DNA of 64,000 nucleotides. Source: Cloeon dipterum. Lineage: Eukaryota > Arthropoda > Insecta > Ephemeroptera > Baetidae. The translations under genes and the position numbers were made by a program. The number at the start of each line of letters is the position of its first letter. The first letter of the stretch is position 1. This document shows, piece after piece, positions 37,792 to 47,019 of the stretch. The notes beneath the pieces are model-generated. The model was not told the origin of the DNA and ran no database searches. It was given only the letters and a program-made list of their open reading frames with translations. The stretch covers positions 23,302,501 through 23,366,500 of the forward strand of contig NC_088787.1 of assembly GCF_949628265.1 (NCBI RefSeq), read 5' to 3'.

Positions 37792-38467
37792 TTCACCATT
37801 TTTGAGTTGTGGATTGTGCTATTAATTTTTCATAGCAACTAGTGAATACAATTTAAATTGTAAATAACTGTATTCATATTTTTTCGTAATTGAAGGGGTG
37901 AATTATATGAGTTATTATGCCTTGCTTCGTCATTATTTTACGCTAATTTATTGCTTTTTCTATTGATTATTAAAATACAAATTTAATATTGAAGTGAAAT
38001 AAAAAAACAAAACATTTGAGAAAGCATTTTATTTATTATTTCAAGCATTTTTCAGATTTAGACTAAAATACAATTATAAGAGACAATCGCTCCATAACTG
38101 AGCGACCTTTATCCGTGTGTTAACATAATGCAATAGTAGTTGATTTAATTTTAGATACACAATTTTATATTTAATGAATTTAAAAAATAAATCATTGATT
38201 TAAATATCCTGTTTCGAAGTTGCCGATTCATAAAAAAATTTACTAAAATTTTATGATTCTACAAGAAAAGTACTAAATCGTCTTTCAATTCCATAAAATT
38301 TACACACATCTTCATACATACGACCTTTACATTTTCCCGCGCTCACCCCTCCTTTAGGGGAGTGAGAAAACACCCTCTGTCGATCGTACCACCTGATTCC
38401 GAAGGGGGAGGAACATAAAATAACACTGCGCAGCAGACACGTGGGGTAAAAGTATTTGTAACGAAAA
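37792..38467. other. Spacer between paralogue A and the LRR-like gene
   Basis: This contains the paralogue A 3' UTR, with an AATAAA-type signal near 37998, then AT-rich DNA. The last 150 bp are GC-moderate and should hold the promoter of the next gene. No TATA box was seen. Confidence 0.45.
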
Positions 38468-41411
38468 ATGTTGGGGAGAAATCGGTGAGTAAAGATATTA
38501 ATTTAGTTTTTGAGTTGGCTGTGATTTATTTTGTATAGCTGAACACTCAAACTATATACCAAATGATGACCAAGCAGTTTCAAAAATTTAATTTACTGTC
38601 TGGAATGTATTTAATGTTAAGCGGTATGATCGTTCTATTCTCGCAGGAGTGACGTTTCGGACCAAAGAAAAGAGTTGACGAAAGTCAGATTGAATAACCT
38701 CTTTAGAAAGAAGAGCTTGTTAGACCTGACTGTTGATGTCATTTTGGGAAACATCATCGCAAACAAAGGAGGAAACAGATTAAATCCCAAATGTCTGCGT
38801 GAGTTATTGAGCTTATAATAGTGTTATTTACTTTTTAAAGATCTGAAACTGGAAGATGATTGAGTTTTTCAAAATGGAATGAATTGGATCGTTCCCGCAA
38901 CTCGGCTGGTAGCCAATAGCTTATGAGAACTATTTTGATGTAGACACTATGGCCACCAATTAAGTTTGTAATTCTCATTACTAGCGGGCAACCCATTCAG
39001 TGGATTAAAAAATCAGGGTTGCCAGCACTCTTAATCCTGTATATTGTATATTTGAACTTTCTTTTTTTGTAACTAAAATATTATAAATATGTATTATTAA
39101 TTGTGGAACGGAAAATTATGACGAGGATTGAATTACATAAAATAAGTTCGTGCCGTGGAAATTTCCGCAATTAGCCCTGGGCCATTATTTACAAATGCGA
39201 CGGTAAGAGATGGGCCGTATTTCCGCGGCATGAACGAATATATGAACACAAAGTTATAAGCGACATTGATAACTCCCATCTATTTTCAGCTGTATGTCTG
39301 CGCCAGAAACTGTTGTTCAGCTTGACGAACCTAACGTGCAAAAATGATAATGGAAACATGGACAAATTTAAAAAAATACTTCAAGCTTTTGTATATCTGC
39401 TTAGGGCGGATGCTCAGCCTAAGGAAATCGAGCTGTCCAAACTGTTGACATTTTGCCCAAAACACCAGATCCAATTAAAACAACTTTTAAGGGTAAACAC
39501 TGTGTGTAAATATTTTAATATATGTTAATAACGCTGTTTTGTCGATTGTTAACAGGTGCTGCATGTGATTGCAACCCATGCCCCTGGTCTTGAATCTCTG
39601 ACTATTACAAAGACTAATGTGTGGGGTGAACCGATCACTTGCGATGCCATCTTAAACAGTCAAATTTTGGCAGCAATTGCCAGGATGGAAAAGCTAAAAG
39701 TGTTTCGAGTTTACAATTTCAAAATCAAGTTTTTGGACTTAAGATTCATATGCAAGAAATTGAAAAATTTAGTAACTGTTGACGTGAGACTTGACCCAGA
39801 ATGTCTCGTTATAGGAGACCTCAATGAATTCAAAAGTAGCTTTTCACACTTAAAAGTTATTTTGTTTTCAGCAGCGCAATGTGCAGGTCATAGGAACAGA
39901 ATTGACCCCGATTACGTCTTGCAATTTATCAATCGGTTGATTAAACTATGCTATCAACACTTGCCAAATCTAAGTATTGTCCAGGACTGCTATACCATCA
40001 GAGTACCACGCAAAGTTGTTGAAATCTTCACTCTTGAATATCACACCAACGCTCAGCTACGGCACTTTAGCATTCCCTGCCCAAGCTCAAAAGTTGCAAA
40101 ACCATGGCACCTGCTATTTCCCAACGTTACACATCTCAATGTAAGTTCAGTTAAGGTTTTCTCAGGAGTGTCAAAGCAATGGAGGATATTTTATCATTTC
40201 GGGGGTCTAATGCTGGCTGCCCAATGTCAGAGATGGCAAAAAGTGGTTAGTTTAGTGGCTCGATGAAATGCTCAAATTGCTCAACGGGCTGGGAGGCGCA
40301 CCGGCGCCGACTCGCTACTTGCTGGTTTGCACCTTTCCAGCATGCGCGCGTGATTTGGCTTCACGGGACGAATGTCTAGCGTTTCAAAATAAAGTCCTCG
40401 GTGCGGAGGCAAGTGGCCCTTCAGTGGGCTGGGTCCCTGTGCGGCCTGGTGCGCCCATGTTATCCGTTCGCGGTGTTATTGAGTTCCGGGGGGTTTCAGA
40501 ATTCGTGATAGTGCAGTGCGCGCCCTTCCCGGTCCGAGAGGACAGGGATAAAAAAAAGATGTATATATTCATGTGAAACACATCGGCTGACTATTATTGC
40601 TTGTTTTCAGATAACTTGGCCTAACAATGAACTTGACGGTAACTCACTGCTGCTGTTTCCGCAAGTCCAACATTTAGTTTTGCGGAATATTCCATCAGCG
40701 GCCGTTTTGAGCCGATTCCTGGAAACATATGGACCCAACTTGCGCTCGCTCGTACTCGACAATTATTGGCATGGGACGAGTTTATTGTCTTACGAGCTTA
40801 AAAAATTATTTGCCTTTTGCCCGAAACTGGAAAGCCTGGCTCTACTGACTGGAATCGAAATAACTGATGATTCAACCCCGATTGAATTTTTTGCAGAGCT
40901 GCAAGATTTCTCATGGTTTTGCTACAGGTTGTAAGAAAAAAGGGAGCATATCACAAATTAATAATTACGACTTTTTTCATTATTTTACAGTCATGGAAAT
41001 CAAACATTCCTCTCCAACATACTTTCTGCACCAAAACTGAAACGATTGACATTAACAGGAATGAATTTTGACTTGAGCAACATGAGGGAAGTGTCTAGGT
41101 TAATCGTCAATCAGCAGATCCTCAGGCAGCTCGACCGATTCGCTTACATAATAACTGGGAATTACACGATTCAAACCGCTGATAAATATGAAGCGCTCAG
41201 CAACATGATTAAAAATGCTTCTGCGTATCTGCCTAACTTGGCCAGCATTGAAATTGTTGCAAGTCATCCCAAATCAATACTCAGAGAACTGAACCTTGCG
41301 AGTTTCCATGAAGCCTACAATGTAAAAAGCATGGTCTGGAAGGTAGCAAAACAAATTAGTTTCGGTCAAAGATTACAGCGGACCGTGACTAAATGCATTA
41401 TTTGTAAATAA
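38468..41411 (+). CDS. Leucine-rich-repeat-like protein of unknown function
   Basis: Six exons: 38468-38484, 38647-38798, 39290-39492, 39556-40140, 40611-40930 and 40991-41411, 565 aa. The first exon codes for only five full residues. The protein is made of irregular LRR-like units (for example APGLESLTI, MEKLKVFRV, LKNLVTVDV, GPNLRSLVLDN, CPKLESLALL, APKLKRLTLTG), resembling the ribonuclease-inhibitor/F-box type repeats seen in F-box proteins. The N-terminal 60 residues (KKSLLDLTVDVI) might be a diverged F-box, but I cannot confirm that. There is no signal peptide or membrane segment. If it is an F-box protein it would choose substrates for an SCF ubiquitin ligase. It sits between paralogues A and B, to which it shows no similarity. 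The C-terminal end at Cys-Ile-Ile-Cys-Lys is the last codon of a long open exon. Confidence 0.75.
40200..40580. other. GC-rich insert in intron 4 of the LRR-like gene
   Basis: The 470-bp intron 40141-40610 contains a block far richer in G and C than its neighbours. It is open for 102 codons in one frame and ends in an A-rich run (GATAAAAAAAAG, about 40549-40560). The protein it would encode resembles nothing I know. The A-rich 3' end suggests a short retroposed sequence such as a SINE, but no target-site duplication or polymerase III box is clear. Confidence 0.35.
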
Positions 41412-41612
41412 TGGCCAACGCGACTCCTGGCGCCGTTTGAGTGTCTCTCAGTGCCCCAGCGGTTATGGAACAATCTCTCGCCGACTTTGTGGCATGAACG
41501 AGAACTCGAGTGCATTAACAGATAATCATAGATCTGATGATCTATAATTATTGAACTTAAATTGATAATAACTTTCACTATGATAAATTTATCATCTATG
41601 ACTAATTATGAG

Positions 41613-41618
41613 AATAAA
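41613..41618 (+). terminator. Poly(A) signal of the LRR-like gene
   Basis: AATAAA about 200 bp after the stop codon at 41411. Confidence 0.5.
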
Positions 41619-41619
41619 A

Positions 41620-42307
41620 ATACATAAATAACAAACCACTGAATCAATGCTTTGATTTTATTTTTGATACCTGTTTTTTGATGTTGGTAAAGGCACGGGG
41701 CAAAGTTTCTCTGCTGGCTCACATTAAAATAAACAATAGGGTAATTCAAAATATCATATTCAAACGTGTACGGCAAGAAAATTGACTTTGAGGGAAGCAT
41801 AAAAACATGTACAAATTGTGTAGGTTTAAAAGTGTTGCACGAATATCTGAGTTTAATAAAATCATTAATTAATCAATTCTAAATATATCCCCTGCAAATA
41901 ATACGTGCATAAAAGAATAATTTTACAAATTTAAAACAAAAATTAATATTAAGTAAAACTGAAAAAACAGGACATAAAAGCATTAGATAACTCTCAAAGT
42001 TGAATAAATAAGATTTAATAGCAGCTAGAGTTGAATCAGAGGATTATGACATAATTTTGCAGTCTCACTCTACTAACTTCTGTCGTGACAAACTTCCCTA
42101 CCTTACCAAGCAACGGATGCGAATCAATAAGGACACAAAGCGGGACTGTGATCAGAGGTGCGTGTGCAGGGCAAGTCGCCCTTAATTTAGCGGAAATGTG
42201 TGGCAGTAGTGTGCACGGAGGTGACGAGCCGTGTCACTCACCAAACGATCAACCGCTGCGCCTGTCTGCCAGTCTCGGGCCAGACCAGCTAGAGAGCGGA
42301 CGCAGCG
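41620..42307. promoter_or_regulatory. Spacer and promoter/leader of paralogue B
   Basis: AT-rich to about 42060, then GC-richer up to the start codon at 42308. The GC-rich 250 bp probably include the promoter and leader. An open frame runs through it but is not in phase with the conserved protein. Confidence 0.4.
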
Positions 42308-44721
42308 ATGACTTGGGGCCTGGCCTCGTCGTCAGGCACCAACATGAGGCCCACCTTTGGTCGCATCTCCGACAGAGGTCAGGACTTTTCATATTCATCG
42401 CCAGGGTAGGTGCCAATCATTGTTGGAAAATTTTTATAAATTAATAATACCGCGCAAAAACACCATTGAATTTTTTATTTACATTTTCTTTTTAAATGTT
42501 AAGTGTACAAATCGAATCTTAATGAGATTGATCCGTACAGAATAAAAATTAAACTTAAGCTTTTAGTTTTTAGGTTTAAAGCAAAACAAAAAGAAAAATA
42601 TTAATCAAATTAAACTTTTTAGAAAAAAAATATTTAACTTTATGTAAAGCCATTAAATAGAAAATATGCTCAATTTCAGATCTCAAAATAAAGCCAGCGG
42701 AATTTCGAATAAAAATCCACTCATTTCGAAACACTGACTGGACTCCTAATTTCATGATTATTGGTATAGGTGGTCGTCAGGGCCGTCTGGACCATCAAGT
42801 GGCTGGAAGAGCGGCTGGAAAGGATCGAGAGGGGCGAGCAACGCGGCCGTCAGCGCCCTGGCCCTCCTGTCCTTCCTGTTCTTTCTCAACATGCTGCAGC
42901 AGAATCTATCGAGTGGCCAGCAGCAGACGCTACTTTTCTCTACAAATACATCGGGACGCAACCGATTCAACAGAAGGGTGCGACGCCCAGTGATCGCCGT
43001 CGCGCAGCTCAAGAACGACGCCGTTGAGCTCAAAACCAGGCCCAACGCAAAGTTTCTAGTCCGCAAAACGCGGCAAATCAACCCTTTCGCCCAAAATGAA
43101 GTAAATATCATCTTAAACATTTTTAACAGTGAACGTTTCTGTTTTCTTCAAAATATTTTTTTAATTTTCCTTATTCTCATTTATTTTCCAATAAATAGGA
43201 TGTCCCAAATATTTGAAATACAAAAATTTAATTGCATTTAACTATTGAATTTAAATATTTTGATATATTTCGATTTTAGTTATAAGAAATACAATTTTGT
43301 AGATTAAAAATGATCATAGCCACCAGTAGGTTTACAATTGAAAATAGGATACGATGGGATGATGCATGATGACAGCAATAAAATTTGCTTGCAACAAATT
43401 TTTTCCAAAGTCCCGCCTCAATATAAAAAACACACGGAAAATGTCAAATTTTATTAGCAAAATAAAAAGCCAAAATTTCGAATTAAGTGGCATATTTCTC
43501 ATCGCAAATTCTGTAGGAGCCGGAGAGTAGAGAGCCTTTGGAGGATATTGGCCCAACCGATCCACCTCCACCTGTGATGATGGAGGGACTGGCTCAGGGC
43601 GGCGCCCTGCAGCTCGGCGCTTGGTTGCAAGGCAAACTCAGCGCCGACCAACTGCGCACCGACCTGCTCGACACTTTGACCAACTGCAGGGCCGTCGTCG
43701 CCTGCGCCTTGCATACAAACGACAATGACCAAAAGATGCCGGCGGGTCAACTTAAGTATGGAAAATCTCCTTTTCTTTATCAATTCCACTACATAAATCG
43801 TTTGTTTAGCTTTCGGAATTATCACTAATCAAATTTCTCAAATATGTGCAGTGTTTTTTTTTTTTTGTAATAAAAATTAGCAATTGGTTTCAAAGTAGAA
43901 TATAATATGCTGCAGGTGCATCTAGATAAAAATAACAATATTAAAAAGATATGAATGTCCGTTATTTGGTTAAATTTATTATAAAAAGATGAGCATTATT
44001 TTGCTTCTAATATTCAAAAGAGGTCAAAATTTTAGTCATTTCAAGGAGCAAATTGATTGTGCGCTAAATCGATCCCTCTCCCGAGTGTTCCTCCTATAAC
44101 GTTGTATTGATTAATTGGCATTTGACGAAATAAACACGTAAATTATTCAAACAGACGAGTGATTTACTAAATCGCAGTGATATCAGTCACTTCAACCTCC
44201 TGTACGATGCCCAGGAGGTTTTAGTGACTGATATCACGGCGATTACTGGCGAGATTGCTCTTGTATCGCGATACCATTGCTGAAATTCGTGTTACTTAGA
44301 AATTTAGTAAATCACTCGTCTGTTTGAATAATTTACGTGTTGATTTCGTCAAATGCCAATTAATCAATACAACGTTATACTCCAATTAAGCTTTAGCTGA
44401 AATTAATTTTATCTACTACTTAATGCATTCAGAATTATTTCCAGGGCTGTTACACGAGATTTAAAATTGAATATTAAATTATGGCAACCCCATCCTGATT
44501 ATAATCAAATGATATTTAAATTTCTTTTGTTATTTGCCTCTAGGAAGCTATTGGGTGAGGCTGGCGAGTTCGCTGCGGACACGTCCGAGGACAATTTGAA
44601 GCAAGTGTGCCGCGACTTGACCCTGGCCGCCGGTGACGAGTGCAGCGCCCTAGCACTCTCGTTCGCCGGCCTGCTTCCGTCCACTGAGAGAGCAACCAAA
44701 GATTCTGCTGACGAGTTGTGA
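42308..44721 (+). CDS. Paralogue B: type II membrane precursor with furin-type site and four-cysteine domain
   Basis: Four exons: 42308-42405, 42770-43100, 43517-43755 and 44544-44721, 281 aa. It opens MTWGLASSSG, matching copy A. A Gly/Ser/Trp linker ending in basic residues precedes a membrane segment at about 58-76, nearly identical to copy A. The luminal GQQQTLLF motif is followed by an NTS sequon (about 92) and a furin-type RVRR at 102-105. The C-terminal domain holds PPVMMEGL, GALQLGAWLQGK, NCRAVVAC, VCRDL and GDEC. The intron that in A and C separates the membrane segment from the luminal motif is missing here, so exon 2 is a fusion of two ancestral exons. The first-exon junction (Pro then split Gly) is the same in all three copies. 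Intron 3 carries a foldback element. The function is inferred as for copy A. Confidence 0.85.
44095..44379. mobile_element. Foldback MITE in intron 3 of paralogue B
   Basis: Terminal inverted repeats of about 77 bp (44096-44172 and about 44302-44378) start with TATAACGTTGTATTG and are nearly perfect. One short gap (an AA) lies beside the CACGTAAATT stretch. A second nested inverted repeat (GTGATATCAGTCACT and its complement, with AACCTCCT/AGGAGGTT arms) occupies about 44179-44238. The outer TATA palindrome is compatible with a TA target-site duplication, as in Tc1/mariner-type elements. There is no coding capacity. The element makes a long hairpin in the pre-mRNA. Confidence 0.8.
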
Positions 44722-44768
44722 CGGTGGAGAACAATTAAAGTGTCATCTTGTGTTTGATATGCTGTGTA

Positions 44769-44774
44769 AATAAA
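44769..44774 (+). terminator. Poly(A) signal of paralogue B
   Basis: AATAAA 48 bp after the stop codon, only 174 bp before the start codon of paralogue C. Confidence 0.7.
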
Positions 44775-44947
44775 GGGTTCTAGCTATGTAATTAGACAGG
44801 TTAATTTCATTCCCCTTCCGCCACACACCCACACGCACCGCGGGCGCGACCGCGGAACAGCGTTTTCACCGTTTTTCGGAAGCAGGAAAGGGTCGGGCGC
44901 GCGTCGGGCCGCTTTTATTCCGCGGGCAGAGAGCGAGCAGACGAGAC
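44775..44947 (+). promoter_or_regulatory. Compact promoter/leader of paralogue C
   Basis: The 173 bp between the poly(A) signal of B and the ATG of C are GC-rich (ACACCCACACGC and GCGGGCGCGACCGCGG tracts), unlike the surrounding AT-rich DNA. They must contain the C promoter unless B and C are transcribed together. Confidence 0.45.
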
Positions 44948-46930
44948 ATGGATTTGGAATCGGCTACATATCTGCCCTTGGAGGCGCTGGACCCCATTTC
45001 GCGAATGACTGCTGAGCTACAGGACAGAGGCGGAACCTACAGTTACACGGCACCAGGGTGAGTGTCAGGGTGGTCAGGTCGTTGTCCAAGAATTGTTTTT
45101 AAATTATTATTTCATATGAAGAGAGGAAAATGGAATTTTGAGTTTAATAGAAATTATCTGAGGATCTATCTGTTGTCCAGAATTACTTACTGATCTTATA
45201 TAAGTTTTATATATGTTGCTCATATACATATTTCTTAAAATTGTCAATCAGCATTATCAGCAATCAGCTATTGAAGTCGAAAACTTTAATAAACAAACTG
45301 ATCTAAAATTTATTTTGCAATTCGCTCTAATTGCATATAAGTTAAAACTAACAAATTTACATTTAACTTTTATGTTGTGATATTCAACATTAATGTGTGT
45401 TATTAAAATCAAATGTAAATAAAAGCTATACTATATAAAAAAGAATATTGAATAAAAAAATGGCTATTGGATGATAATTAGGAACTGCATAAAATGCTCT
45501 GATGAGTTATTTTTGACACTGAACGTCATTAAATTTGCCAATCAAAAATTAGTAATAGCATTGGGCCAAAACCTTGTCAAATATTGTCATAAGCTAACTA
45601 AAAAATGGAACTAAAATTTTGAATATCTTACAGGTGGGCAGCTTACAAAGGAGTGGTGTCAAAAGCCGGAAGCCATGCCGCGTTAAGCGCCCTTACGCTG
45701 CTCTCGTTCCTATTTTTCCTGAATCTCCTGCAGGTAATTTCGCAAATATATATATTGTCCTCGCAAATTTATTAAATATTGTGTATGTTCAGCAACAACT
45801 GACGTCAGGGCAACAACAAACGTTACTGTTCATGGTGAACAACACGGCGCCGGTGAACCGAGAGGGCAAACGGGTGAAACGGGCGCACAACGCCACCTTC
45901 CTGGCTACACACTCAGAACGACGGTTGCGTGATTTGAGACAAAACGCCCTGCACGCTAGGAGAATCAAGGTACACTAAAGGCGCAGCCAGCTGCGACTCG
46001 ACTCAATCTGATAGCTTTTAATTAGCTCTAAAACTGTGAATGGAAACGACGATGTCACACGGAATTTATAGATTAAACAAAAACTCCTCTATACAGAAAG
46101 AATGCATGCTTCAAATTTTCTTAAATATTCTCTCAAAGAATATACCAATAGTTGTACTAATTTCTATTTAATGTGCGTCTCATTTTCATCAGGAATTTTA
46201 AAATGAAATTGTAGAGTTAAACTGATTATTGAAAAAAACTACAGCGATCCGCTAGCAAACTGCTAAGAGAGAGAAGCACCGAGCCAAGCATGCCAGCTCT
46301 GGAGTCTCCACACCCATTAGCAACGCCACCAACAGCCGAGCTGACACCACCGGTCATGCTGGAGGGCCTGCCACGGGGTAGCGCCCTTCAACTGTCCGCC
46401 TGGCTGAGTGGACAGATGTCCGCTGACCAGCTCATGACTGATCTTTCCGACACTCTAGCCAACTGCCGCGCAGCAGTCGCATGCATCGTGCACCGAGACT
46501 CCAACAATCACCCTAGCAATGAAAAAACCGTCAGGTGCGAAATTCAATGTTAAATTTTGACGAAGGATATTTTCTCTCTACATGTTACTTTGATAATCTA
46601 AAATAGGAAAATTTTAAGACTCATTAAACATTGCATAGAATTAGTTCTTAAATTATAAAAAGTTGAATATTAAATCCGAAGATTCTACGGCAGGCAAGAG
46701 ATTGAAATTTCAATTGCAACATTTAAATTATTACATTTAAGTGCTTTACTATCTAACAAAAGACAAATTTATTCTACAAATGATATACTATTATTTTTAG
46801 GAAACTGCTGCTTGAGGCTGGCGAGTTTACTGAAGTGGGTCGCATCAAAGAGGCTTGCGCCTCTCTTTTGCTCTCTACAAAAGAAGAGTGCACCACCCTA
46901 GCGCGCGCTTTCACCTCCCTGCTAGACTGA
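44948..46930 (+). CDS. Paralogue C: type II membrane precursor with furin-type site and four-cysteine domain
   Basis: Five exons: 44948-45057, 45634-45733, 45793-45969, 46245-46534 and 46801-46930, 268 aa. It has the same architecture as A and B but is more diverged. The N-terminus (MDLESATYLPLEAL) is unrelated in detail, though its exon ends with the same Ala-Pro-Gly split codon. The membrane segment is at about 52-70 (ALTLLSFLFFLNLLQ), followed by GQQQTLLFMVNNT with a sequon, a furin-type RVKR at 97-100 and then an NAT sequon. The C-terminal domain holds PPVMLEGL, ALQLSAWLSGQ, NCRAAVAC, ACASL and EEC. It retains the intron after the membrane segment that B has lost. The stop codon is only 90 bp from the stop codon of YLPM1 on the other strand. 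Confidence 0.85.
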
Positions 46931-46954
46931 TAATTTAAATTTTTGTGAATTTTG

Positions 46955-47000
46955 AATAAAATGTGTGTTTCTGTTGTATTTTAAATCACGATTTTTTATT
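46955..47000. terminator. Interleaved poly(A) signals of paralogue C and YLPM1
   Basis: AATAAA on the plus strand at 46955-46960 serves paralogue C. AATAAA on the minus strand (TTTATT at 46995-47000) lies 20 bp past the YLPM1 stop codon. Cleavage 15-25 bp beyond each would make the two transcripts meet or overlap by a few bases. Confidence 0.6.
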
Positions 47001-47019
47001 TTTAATAAAAAGTTAGCGC

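Noticed and set aside
42085-42444. 119-codon plus-strand open frame at the start of paralogue B
   Set aside because: It is out of phase with the conserved MTWGLASS start at 42308, which aligns with paralogue A and joins exon 2 in frame.
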